Assembly: GCA_900548875.1 (NCBI GenBank)
Contig: URMA01000024.1
Location: 1 to 39,364 of the forward strand
DNA from: an uncultured Porphyromonadaceae bacterium
Lineage (GTDB): Bacteria > Bacteroidota > Bacteroidia > Bacteroidales > Muribaculaceae
Direction of reading: 5' to 3'
DNA: 39,364 nt
Shown here: in pieces, positions 16,701 through 24,394 of the stretch
Layout: each line of letters opens with the position of its first letter
How positions within the stretch are numbered: the stretch's first letter is position 1
The notes under the pieces: model-generated
The model's database searches: none
What the model was told of the DNA's origin: nothing
Seen by the model: only the letters and a program-made list of their open reading frames with translations
Program-made: the position numbers and the translations under genes

Positions 16701-17362
16701 GTATTCCTTCTCAGAGCTATTATGAAACAAACGGCTGGTTCTTCTATGGCCCTGGTGATATCAAGTACAAGGACCTTGACGGAGACGGCAAAATTACTCC
16801 GGGTGACAACACTGTAGAAAATCCGGGTGACCAGAAACGCATCGGTAACTCTACTCCGCGTTATGAATATGGTGCACGTCTTGATATGGACTGGCAAGGT
16901 TTTGACCTGGGCATCTTCATTCAGGGTGTCGGCAAACGCGAACTTTGGGGTAACGGCTCTATCGTAATTCCGGGCTTCAACTACATGGAAGCATGGTATA
17001 CTCACCAACTCGACTACTGGACTCCGGAAAATCAGGATGCCTTCTATCCTGCTATCAGTAATACAGGACAATCAAACAAGACACAGAACTTCCTCCCGCA
17101 GACAAAATATTTGCTCAACATGGCATATTGCCGCGTGAAGAACATCACATTGGGTTATTCATTCCCGGAAAAATGGATGCGCAAGGCAAAACTCAGCAAA
17201 TTGCGTCTGTACGTTTCATTGGAAAACCTGTTTGAATTTGACCACCTCGGAGATATTCCTATCGACCCGGAAACTCAGACAACAACCGGTGACGGTGGAT
17301 ATATCGGCCGTTCGTATCCTTATTCCCGCAGTACTTCTTTCGGTATGCAGCTAACCTTCTAA
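13790..17362 (+). CDS. SusC/RagA-type TonB-dependent transporter with STN signalling domain
   Basis: This 1190-residue outer-membrane transporter takes up oligomers bound by its SusD lid. Order: N-terminal extension and signal segment (MNCLLLMVICSVVNVYA from residue 23); STN domain at about 47-121 (VTLSVRSESVQTVLNEIERQTGYLF); carboxypeptidase-regulatory-like domain at about 139-210 (VKGRILDEDGQPLIGANVRIKGT); TonB-box/RagA signature DEVVVVGYGTQKK at about 217-232; plug; 22-strand barrel ending in the aromatic-terminated GMQLTF. The STN domain and the adjacent FecI/FecR pair show that it also signals substrate presence to the anti-sigma factor. ATG 13790 is kept because an N-terminal extension is usual in this subclass. 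SusD follows after 11 bases. Confidence 0.96.
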   Translation: MNKTIEENLIPPLKSINHLLKIMNCLLLMVICSVVNVYADNSKVKSENVTLSVRSESVQTVLNEIERQTGYLFMINSNVDTKRVVSLNVTKKPVREVLNQLFRKTGVHYAFEGRHIILSTNASMKDDKPSAALSSQNRSVKGRILDEDGQPLIGANVRIKGTDVGVITDIDGNYTLSSRSLNNNSVIEVSYVGMKTSTAKVGDRTKVDLVLSSDSEVLDEVVVVGYGTQKKINLTGAVSTVDVSKQLEARPITDVARGLQGSVPGLTVRTSTGEMGTDPSIKIRGIIGSTNGSSAPLILVDNVECNSLQNINPEDVESISVLKDAASASIYGVKAAFGVVLVTTKKAKKGEKFSVNYSNNFSWKRATVNPEIVETWEGAEMSWAAGLRSNPNLSEQTNSCYLSWNLESIERMKEWERVYGGMNLSPEMVLGRDFDIIDGKMYFYRSFDAPGEFIKKNSFQQTHNLSLSGSSGNTAYNLSLGYLGSEGIIKVNTDQYDRFNVSFGTNTTLNKYVDVRSKLLYTRYEYDTPYNFGPSSSYDEWYYLYRWPKMMPYGTYQGIPFHNVVTEIQQANMNKKTNNYMRVSLGSTVHILPGFDFEADYTFTHVSRYTQTNGGKVSGWNFWGGSGLKNEVWTAATHDKAVKASDNSDFHVLNALFRYNKEFGKHSLGAIAGTNVEVYQNYGNTSERRELILNDHPELPLANGDQFASSYHSHEARLGYFARINYTFMDRYLLEVNGRLDGSSSFPSDQLWGFFPSASAGWIMSEENFMQGLKPYLSTLKFRGSWGQIGNQDVGTNMFRPILSPTTTTWIVGTTGERSFGLPRAISDGFTWETITTADFGVDTRFFDGRLGVSFDWFQRRNTDMITSGEKLPATFGQDPPMRNFGELTTKGWELSVDFRHRFHNGLGMSVTAYVSDAKTKYTKINSNSRAISGIYEGKEYGEIWGFETDRFFTADDFETAPDGKLVLKEGIPSQSYYETNGWFFYGPGDIKYKDLDGDGKITPGDNTVENPGDQKRIGNSTPRYEYGARLDMDWQGFDLGIFIQGVGKRELWGNGSIVIPGFNYMEAWYTHQLDYWTPENQDAFYPAISNTGQSNKTQNFLPQTKYLLNMAYCRVKNITLGYSFPEKWMRKAKLSKLRLYVSLENLFEFDHLGDIPIDPETQTTTGDGGYIGRSYPYSRSTSFGMQLTF

Positions 17363-17373
17363 ATTTGAATGTT

Positions 17374-19095
17374 ATGAAAAAATATAGTTTATATATCTCT
17401 CTTTTGATGCTATTGTTTGCCGTGTCTTCCTGTCAGGATTTTCTGGACCGTCCTCCTTATGACTCGATTCCTGATACGGAGTACTGGCAGAATGAAGAAC
17501 ATATCCGCACTTATGCCTACGGCTTTTATCCGTCGTTCTTTGTCGGCTATGGCACATCTGGCTTGATTAGCGGCAGCTTGTTCGGTAATGGTGATACGTT
17601 CAACGACGATATTGCCTGGAACGTGCAAAGCGAATTTACACCTATCCGTGTTCCGGATTCCGACGGTGGCTGGAGTTTCGGTATTGTGCGCAAGGCCAAT
17701 TATATGCTGGAAATGACGGCACAGGTGCCGGGCTTGACTGAAGAGGCCATGAACCATTGGATTGGCATAGGACGTTTCTTCCGTGGTATGGAATATGCCA
17801 ACCTCGTGTTTGCTTATGGCGATGTGCCCTGGTATGACAAGCGTTTGGAAACAAGCAACCGCGACGAAATGTTTAAGGACCGTGATCCGCGTTCTACGGT
17901 AGTCGGCCATATCATTGAGGATTTTGAGTTTGCATTGAAAAATGTCCGTACGGAAGATGGCGAGCTAAATATTAACCGTTATGTTGTAGCGGCTATGGTT
18001 TCGCGATTAATGCTTCGTGAGGGTACTTTCCAGAAATACCATAATCTTGACCAGGATCTTGCCGTACGTTGTTTGCAATTGTCGCGTGATGCTTCTTTGG
18101 AAGTGATGAATTCTCATAAATACTCAGTTTCCGACAATTACAATGCATTGTTTTCTTCCGATGATTTGATGTCAAATTCAGAAGTGATTTTCTATCGCAA
18201 ATATTTGAGCGGAATTCTCACGCACTGTACGTTGACCTATAACAATGCTGAAGCTCAGACAGGTGCAAGCCGTGCTCTGATGGAAGCTTATCTGACATCC
18301 GACGGTTTGCCTGTACATATGGACGATTCTTGGGCTCCGAAAACTGCTGATGAATTCTTTGCCAACCGTGACCCTCGTCTGACGGCTACTTTCCGCACAA
18401 AATTCTATATCCGTGGAGAGGATTGTACACCGTTCAATTATTCCACATCAGGCTATTCGATGTGCAAGTTTATGGATGATTCTCAAGCCAATAGTGAAGA
18501 TCTGAAATTCAGAGGTCAGAACAATGAAACCGACTGTCCGTTGCTTCGCCTGGGTGAGGTGCTTGTCAATTATGCTGAAGCACGCTATGAATTGGGCGAG
18601 CTGAATCAGGAAGATTTGGACAATTCCATTAACCTGCTACGCAGTCGTAAGGGTATGAGCATTCCAAAATTGGAAATTGTTGGTAACGAACCGGCTGTCA
18701 ACGGTGTGGTCTACGACGATCCGAAACGTGATAAGGATGTTCCAAGTCTGTTGTGGGAAATTCGTCGCGAACGTCGTGTGGAAATGTGTTTCGAAGGTTT
18801 GCGCTATAGCGACTTGAAACGCTGGAAAAAGTTGGATTACATGTGTAACGAAACGAATCCGGATATCCGCTACGGTGCATATATCCGCTATTCGGATTAT
18901 CCGAAGGCCAACAAGACGGAAGTCTATATTGACGGCGGTGCTGATGAAGGCTTTATCCTTTGCAATCGTGGAACAGCCCGCAAGGCACCGACTGACAAGA
19001 ATTATGTAAAGCCTGTTCCTAAGGACCAGATTCAGCTCTATAAGGACAATGGCTATACATTGACGCAGACAAAGGAATGGCAGAATGAAGAATAG
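17374..19095 (+). CDS. SusD/RagB-type glycan-binding outer-membrane lipoprotein
   Basis: This 573-residue lipoprotein has signal peptide MKKYSLYISLLMLLFAVSSC with lipidated C20, followed by QDFLDRPP, a typical SusD opening. TPR-like helices and the family motifs LRLGEVLVNYAEARYELGE and IRRERRVEMCFEGLRYSDLKRW are present. SusD proteins sit on the cell surface as a hinged lid on SusC and bind the imported oligomer. ATG 17374 is preferred over an upstream TTG at 17365. The gene is 11 bases after susC, so the two are co-translated. The ligand cannot be read from the sequence. Confidence 0.96.
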   Translation: MKKYSLYISLLMLLFAVSSCQDFLDRPPYDSIPDTEYWQNEEHIRTYAYGFYPSFFVGYGTSGLISGSLFGNGDTFNDDIAWNVQSEFTPIRVPDSDGGWSFGIVRKANYMLEMTAQVPGLTEEAMNHWIGIGRFFRGMEYANLVFAYGDVPWYDKRLETSNRDEMFKDRDPRSTVVGHIIEDFEFALKNVRTEDGELNINRYVVAAMVSRLMLREGTFQKYHNLDQDLAVRCLQLSRDASLEVMNSHKYSVSDNYNALFSSDDLMSNSEVIFYRKYLSGILTHCTLTYNNAEAQTGASRALMEAYLTSDGLPVHMDDSWAPKTADEFFANRDPRLTATFRTKFYIRGEDCTPFNYSTSGYSMCKFMDDSQANSEDLKFRGQNNETDCPLLRLGEVLVNYAEARYELGELNQEDLDNSINLLRSRKGMSIPKLEIVGNEPAVNGVVYDDPKRDKDVPSLLWEIRRERRVEMCFEGLRYSDLKRWKKLDYMCNETNPDIRYGAYIRYSDYPKANKTEVYIDGGADEGFILCNRGTARKAPTDKNYVKPVPKDQIQLYKDNGYTLTQTKEWQNEE

Positions 19096-19118
19096 TTTTG
19101 ATTTTAAAGAAAATAGCA

Positions 19119-20786
19119 ATGAAGAATTATATAATGATGAGCTTGTGTCTGCTTTGCGCAATGCTCTTTACCACTTCTTGTAAGGAAGAACCTTATGTGG
19201 AAAATCCTTCGGGTGAAGTGTTTATCTATCGACTGAATGTGGTAAACGGTGGGCTGACCGGAGCCGAAACTTATGAAGGAACATTGGATGAGGCTACCAA
19301 GACTATTGCCTTCACCATTCCGGCCGAGTCCGACATTGAAGCTCTCAAGTTCAGCGGGAAACTGTCGTTAGGCGCCAAGTTGGACAAGGAATCTTATGAT
19401 TTGTCGTCAGGTTCAGCCGAGATACGTGTGCTGAATGGAGAGAATGTAGGCGTATATAATGTGACGGTAGCCTTAAACGCACCGACACAGACTCCTCTTT
19501 TGCAGAAATTGTTGGTGAAGAATGCTGATGGTCAGGTGAAAGAAGCCTATATCAGTGAACTCGACAAGACTGTTTATTTGGGATGTGAAGGAAGTGCTTC
19601 TGTTGAAATTACTGAAGTTTCTTGTTTGCCGAAACGCACTACTGTCACCCTGTCGGAAGGCAGTAACAATGTTATAAGTGCCGAAAATCCGGGGAAAGTG
19701 TTGATGGACTTTATGGGACTTACGAATGAATACCGTCTGTCGTTTGAGGGTGAGCCGGTGTTCGGCGCCGACTTCAAATTGGGTCAGACTTACGATTTCA
19801 GTAAGAACCCGATGGGTGCAGACTGCTATCCTGATTTTGCTGCCGAAAATACTCGTAGTGCTGATTTTGACGGCGAAACGATGCTTATCGTTTCACGCGA
19901 AGGCGGAACATTCCCGAAAGTGCTGAAGTTTGCTGACATCAAGGCTGGCAGTCCGAACGAAAAGGTTTTGAACATCAATGGTATAGCTGGCGGAACTTAT
20001 ATAATCAGTGCCGGACGTTTGAGTCATAAGCATATTTACATCTGTAACCTCACAACCGGGGTGAATGCCGGTGACGCCGCACTCAAAGTATATCATTGGG
20101 CGAATGAAGACGCCGTACCGGAAGTAGTGCTTGAATTTACGGGAGAAGCTACCAATGCTTCCGTAACGGGTGGACGTTTCGGTGACAATATGTCGGTTAA
20201 TCTTGATGAGAATGGTAATGGTACGATGTTCTTTATCACTCAGGACGGAACACAGATGCTTCGTTTCGACGTTCAGGCATTTACCACTATCAGTAATCCA
20301 ACATTCATAACTCCGGGAACATCGACTCCGTATTACGCTTCTGTAAATCAGGTTGTAGGCAGCGATAATGAATACGTGCTTACAAGTACACAGGCTCCGT
20401 TGATGTTGATTGACCGTGACGGTAATGAACTGTTCAAGCTGGATGCTGGTGCTATCCCGACACAGGGAACGGATGCACGAATCATTACTTATGATTCGGA
20501 GCGCTATCTGATTATGACTACCGGAAGAAACGGTTCGTGGACAAGCGATCCGGCTCAGGTGTTCTATGTATACGACTTGTCGGCAGGTGCCAACACCGTT
20601 TTGGCTTTGTCTAACTTTGCTGCCAGCGAGCGTATTCCGCTGTTCTCCTTCTCGCTTGACGGTGCCAACTGTTCTGCTCCGGCTGCCAATACGGGTTGGG
20701 GTATCGGCGAAGACGGCATGTTGAGAATAATGACGGCAGCCGCTCGTTCAGGTTTCGCTGTGTTTGAATTCCCTGAAAAACAGTAA
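19119..20786 (+). CDS. Surface lipoprotein, DUF4623-like, SusE/F position
   Basis: This 555-residue lipoprotein has signal MKNYIMMSLCLLCAMLFTTSC with lipidated C21. Residues about 35-125 form an immunoglobulin-like domain of the DUF5018 sort (IYRLNVVNGG...VYNVTVAL). The rest, from GADFKLGQTYDF onward, looks like a beta-propeller of the DUF4623 family (ENTRSADFDGETMLIVSREGG). It occupies the SusE/SusF position, where accessory surface glycan-binding proteins normally lie. Family size and motifs agree with my memory of DUF4623, but I could not search. ATG 19119 is chosen over a TTG at 19098. No catalytic residues are recognised. Confidence 0.75.
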   Translation: MKNYIMMSLCLLCAMLFTTSCKEEPYVENPSGEVFIYRLNVVNGGLTGAETYEGTLDEATKTIAFTIPAESDIEALKFSGKLSLGAKLDKESYDLSSGSAEIRVLNGENVGVYNVTVALNAPTQTPLLQKLLVKNADGQVKEAYISELDKTVYLGCEGSASVEITEVSCLPKRTTVTLSEGSNNVISAENPGKVLMDFMGLTNEYRLSFEGEPVFGADFKLGQTYDFSKNPMGADCYPDFAAENTRSADFDGETMLIVSREGGTFPKVLKFADIKAGSPNEKVLNINGIAGGTYIISAGRLSHKHIYICNLTTGVNAGDAALKVYHWANEDAVPEVVLEFTGEATNASVTGGRFGDNMSVNLDENGNGTMFFITQDGTQMLRFDVQAFTTISNPTFITPGTSTPYYASVNQVVGSDNEYVLTSTQAPLMLIDRDGNELFKLDAGAIPTQGTDARIITYDSERYLIMTTGRNGSWTSDPAQVFYVYDLSAGANTVLALSNFAASERIPLFSFSLDGANCSAPAANTGWGIGEDGMLRIMTAAARSGFAVFEFPEKQ

Positions 20787-20818
20787 TATAATACCATTTG
20801 TAGGTTTAACCATTGGTA

Positions 20819-20844
20819 GGGGGCGGTTGTAGAAAACCGCTCCC
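20819..20844 (+). other. Intergenic hairpin before the beta-propeller gene
   Basis: GGGGGCGGTT (20819-20828) pairs with AACCGCTCCC (20835-20844), a 10-bp stem with one G-T pair and a 6-base loop. No T-tract follows, so it is more likely an mRNA-stability or processing element than a terminator. It lies in the 78-base gap between the lipoprotein and the next gene. Confidence 0.6.
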
Positions 20845-20864
20845 CGCCTTAAAATCCATTTACT

Positions 20865-21686
20865 ATGAGAAAAATAATATTGGCCTTAGTGTCTGTTTTT
20901 ATGGCCTTTCCGGCAATCTGCCAGAATGTGGAAGTTGGAACAATGAAGAAAATCGAAACGGGTAGTCCGGCCTATTATCCGGTATTGTTGGATGACGGCA
21001 AAGTGCTGACTACTTCTGCCGATTATACCGGATTGGTGTTGACTGATTTGCAGAACGGAAAAAGCCATGTGCTTTCAGCTGCATCCGGTGCCGGTTACAA
21101 TGTGCGTGTTTCGGCTGATAAAAAAAATGTGATTTATCAGGAATGTTCCTATTCTACCGGCAGGCGGATGGTGGGCTATTCTTCTTATGCGCTTGAAGAT
21201 GGCGCATCCCGACGGTTACAGGTTCCGCAACGTAGCCGTTCGGTAGACTTTGATGGTGTGTATGCCGTTTCCGAGGATTTGAAGATTTCTGTTTATCGGA
21301 ATGGACAAAAAACAGTGCTTGCTCCGAATGGGGAGCATCGCCGCTATATATGGCCGTCAGTATCTCCCGACGGTAAGAAACTTCTTTATACGGTTTCGGG
21401 CGTTGGTACGTATGTTTGCAATATTGATGGTTCGTCGCCTGTTTCCTTGGGCATCCTGCGTGCACCCAAATGGGTAAACAACAGTTGGGTGGTAGGTATG
21501 GAAAATACGACAACAGAAGAAATGTCGGTTTCTGCGGTGGTAATGTCGAAAATCGACGGTTCCTGCCGTCAGACGTTGACTCCATCGTCGATTGTTGCCA
21601 TGTATCCGTCGGCTACAGAACATTGTGTAGCCTTTTCTACCGACAAGGGTGAAGTTTATTGTATGGAAATCAATATTAACGAATAA
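20865..21686 (+). CDS. Exported small beta-propeller (PD40/TolB-like) protein
   Basis: This 273-residue protein has a signal peptide (MRKIILALVSVFMAFPAICQ). Repeats of the TolB/WD40-like type are visible, clearest in IWPSVSPDGKKLLYTVSGVGTYVCNIDG and YNVRVSADKKNVIYQECSYSTGRRM. Such propellers bind proteins or ligands; none of the residues suggests an enzyme. It lies inside the SusC/D operon, 11 bases before the amidase gene, so it probably serves the same substrate. At 273 residues it has room for only five or six blades. The exact role is unknown. Confidence 0.7.
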   Translation: MRKIILALVSVFMAFPAICQNVEVGTMKKIETGSPAYYPVLLDDGKVLTTSADYTGLVLTDLQNGKSHVLSAASGAGYNVRVSADKKNVIYQECSYSTGRRMVGYSSYALEDGASRRLQVPQRSRSVDFDGVYAVSEDLKISVYRNGQKTVLAPNGEHRRYIWPSVSPDGKKLLYTVSGVGTYVCNIDGSSPVSLGILRAPKWVNNSWVVGMENTTTEEMSVSAVVMSKIDGSCRQTLTPSSIVAMYPSATEHCVAFSTDKGEVYCMEININE

Positions 21687-21697
21687 ATCTGACGACT

Positions 21698-24337
21698 ATG
21701 AAGAATTATATATTACCGTTTGTAGGATTGGCGATGTTTGCCGGTTCAGTGTCGGCTTCTGATTTGACAGGAGTGAAAATTTATATAAACCCAGGACACG
21801 GTGGGTATAACATGACGGCTGAGAAAAATGACCGTAATGTTCCGACTATACCGTTTGAACCTCTTGACCAAAACGGATTCTGGGAATCGTCGTGCAACTT
21901 GGTGAAAGGACTGGAACTGGAACGTCTGCTGACGGGGTCGGGTGCGTCTGTCATGATGTCTCGTACTCAAAACCGTGATGAGGACGACAAAGATTTGAGT
22001 GAAATAGCAGAGGAGGCAAATGCTTACGGTAGCGATGTGTTCATTTCTGTTCACAGCAACGCTTTGGGTTCGAACAACGGAACGAACTATCTGTTGTGTC
22101 TGTATAAGGGAATCGAAAACGGAGCATTGAATGAGCCGGCCAAACCAATTGACAAACAATTGGCTGCAGAGGCGTGGCCTTATCTGTATGACAACAATCT
22201 GACTGTATGGACTGGTAGTTATACGCCGGAAAATCCATTGATTCGTGACGATTACCATTTCCTTGGCTATTATTTGGGTGTGATGCGTCCGCTGACAGTG
22301 CCCGGATTCCTTGTGGAAGGTTCGTTTCACGACTATGAGCCGGAAACCCACCGTTTGCTGAACGATGACTATGCCAAGTTGACGGCTGTGGCACTTCATC
22401 GTTTCTTCTGCGATCATTTCAATGCCGACAAGTTGGGTACGGGTGTTATTGCCGGTTCCGTAAAGGACAGTCAGCGCGTGATGACTCATCAGCGTTTCAA
22501 CAATTATGTGAAGAAGTCACACGATCAGTATCAGCCTATCAATGGAGCCAAGGTGACCTTGAAGGATGCTTCGGGTGCTGAATTGAAGACTTATACTACG
22601 GATAATTTCTATAATGGCGTGTATGTGTTCCGCGACCTTGCTCCGGGTAACTATAAAGTGCTGATGGAAGCAGAAGGCTACATTTCTCAGGAAAAGGATG
22701 TGGAGGTGAAGGCTGACCAGACAACCAGTTTTTATACGTTGTTGGAGGATCCCAATTATATTCCGCCGGCAAAAATTCCTGGAAAGGCAAATGTATATGC
22801 TTCAGGTTTGAAGGCCGAAAAGATTGCGGACGGCAAATACAAACTTTCTTACACGTTGAACACTGATGCTGAAAATGTGGAAATTAAGGTGTTCAAAGGC
22901 AGTGATGTGCTGAAAAATATGCCGTTGGGCGCACAGACGAAAGGCGTCAATGAACAGGAAATTGACCTGACGGGAATATCCGAGCAGGATTTGGCATGGA
23001 GTGTGACAGCCGGTGCTGCTCCTACTACGGCCGAAGCCCCATTAAAATTTACTGACGACGATGTCGACCAGATGCAGTTTAAGGAAGCACGCGGTCTTGT
23101 TGTCGACAACAATATGGAAAGCCCGTATTTTGGACGTGTTTATGTGACGGAATCAGCCGGTGGAGCCATTCAGGGATATCGTACGACAACAGACGGCGTT
23201 TTCATTATGGATGCTGCGTTGAGTGATGTGACAGGACAGGGCAATAACGGTTATAAGGGTGATATTGACTGGTCGAATACATCAAGCCCAATGAGAATCT
23301 CCGTTGCTTCCGACGGAACGTTGTTTATCACGGACTGGAGTGACGCTCATTCCGGCGTGTGGATGATGGATCCGGCTAATCCGACTGCTGAATTTGAGCC
23401 AGTTTTTGCTGAAGGCAGCCGTGCAGCGTCTGGATTGATGAGCGTTGATGGAGTGGATGTACACGGTTCTATTTCATCCTGTTGGGTAGAGGGCGAAGGC
23501 GACAGCCGCAAACTCTATACTTTCGATGAAGACTATTCGAACGACATTGCTGTCAATAAGTTCGCCTTGCTGCGTTATGATATAGGCAAGTTGGAAAATC
23601 CATGGAGCAAGGCTCCGTCAGCCGTTGTGTTCGATAATGCCGCCAACTTGCAGCAGAACGGTAATTCTGTAATCTGGCCGGACGGAAGAAACGGATGGTG
23701 GATTTCGCAATACCGCTATACGGACAATGCAACGATTCCTTCTTTGATTCATGTGACTACGGACGGAAAAGTTGACTTCAATTCCGGAAATACCGGTCTG
23801 ATAGGCACTTCTCAACGCGGTGCCATGGCACTTAATTGTGACGGAACACTCCTTGCAATGGGTTGTGGTGACGAGGTGAAAATATTCACTGTCGAATATG
23901 GCGAAAAAGCACCGTCTCTGACTTTCAAGTATTCGATTGCTCCGGCGTTGGGCGACTATGCTTCTGCGTTGGCGTTTGACCGTGCTGACAATGTGTATCT
24001 CGCTTCAGGCACGAGCCGCGGAATCGCAGCATGGGCGTTGCCGAAGGATAACAATGTGTTTGAAACCACAGCACCTGCTGCCATGATGCTCAATTCTTCA
24101 GGTAGCACAGTCGCTGATGTGACAGCCGATGCATTGAAGGTAAGTATGAAGGATGGAATCTTGACATTGTCGGGGACAACCGACTTGCAGAATGTTGTCA
24201 TTTACAATCTTTCAGGTATGGCTGTTTTTGAGGCCGGCAATTTGATGCAGACAGAACTGAATGTCGATATGTCTTCCTATGCAAAAGGATTGTATTTCGT
24301 AAAAGTAAAGAATAAAACAGTCAAAGTAGTTAAATAA
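21698..24337 (+). CDS. Multidomain N-acetylmuramoyl-L-alanine amidase (Amidase_3) with T9SS-like tail
   Basis: This 879-residue exported protein has a signal peptide at about 1-20. Residues about 25-241 form an Amidase_3 catalytic domain with all expected residues: zinc ligands H34 (NPGHGG), E63 (GFWESSCNL) and H119 (SVHSNA), and the catalytic Glu E207 (FLVEGSFH). It should cut the bond between MurNAc and L-Ala of peptidoglycan stem peptides. A carboxypeptidase-regulatory-like domain follows (about 248-345), then a linker domain, an NHL/propeller-like region (about 460-800; LFITDWSDAHSGVWMMDP, NVYLASGTSRGIAAW) and a type A T9SS-like tail (YNLSGMAVFEAGN...GLYFVKVKNKTVKVVK). It lies in the SusC/D operon, with GHL10 next. 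Confidence 0.88.
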   Translation: MKNYILPFVGLAMFAGSVSASDLTGVKIYINPGHGGYNMTAEKNDRNVPTIPFEPLDQNGFWESSCNLVKGLELERLLTGSGASVMMSRTQNRDEDDKDLSEIAEEANAYGSDVFISVHSNALGSNNGTNYLLCLYKGIENGALNEPAKPIDKQLAAEAWPYLYDNNLTVWTGSYTPENPLIRDDYHFLGYYLGVMRPLTVPGFLVEGSFHDYEPETHRLLNDDYAKLTAVALHRFFCDHFNADKLGTGVIAGSVKDSQRVMTHQRFNNYVKKSHDQYQPINGAKVTLKDASGAELKTYTTDNFYNGVYVFRDLAPGNYKVLMEAEGYISQEKDVEVKADQTTSFYTLLEDPNYIPPAKIPGKANVYASGLKAEKIADGKYKLSYTLNTDAENVEIKVFKGSDVLKNMPLGAQTKGVNEQEIDLTGISEQDLAWSVTAGAAPTTAEAPLKFTDDDVDQMQFKEARGLVVDNNMESPYFGRVYVTESAGGAIQGYRTTTDGVFIMDAALSDVTGQGNNGYKGDIDWSNTSSPMRISVASDGTLFITDWSDAHSGVWMMDPANPTAEFEPVFAEGSRAASGLMSVDGVDVHGSISSCWVEGEGDSRKLYTFDEDYSNDIAVNKFALLRYDIGKLENPWSKAPSAVVFDNAANLQQNGNSVIWPDGRNGWWISQYRYTDNATIPSLIHVTTDGKVDFNSGNTGLIGTSQRGAMALNCDGTLLAMGCGDEVKIFTVEYGEKAPSLTFKYSIAPALGDYASALAFDRADNVYLASGTSRGIAAWALPKDNNVFETTAPAAMMLNSSGSTVADVTADALKVSMKDGILTLSGTTDLQNVVIYNLSGMAVFEAGNLMQTELNVDMSSYAKGLYFVKVKNKTVKVVK

Positions 24338-24352
24338 ATGTGGTTAAAAAAT

Positions 24353-24378
24353 CTGCCGGCGGCTCAGGCTGCCGGCAG
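24353..24378. other. GC-rich hairpin between amidase and GHL10 genes
   Basis: CTGCCGGC (24353-24360) and GCCGGCAG (24371-24378) pair perfectly, and the stem can extend inward to about 11 bp with a G-T pair. No T-tract follows on the plus strand (TAAAATTAAAAG), although a T-rich run would follow on the minus strand. It probably acts on mRNA stability within the operon. Confidence 0.6.
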
Positions 24379-24394
24379 TAAAATTAAAAGAAAG

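Noticed and set aside
16058..17071. A 337-codon minus-strand frame within susC
   Set aside because: It is a shadow of the SusC barrel coding region with no domain of its own.
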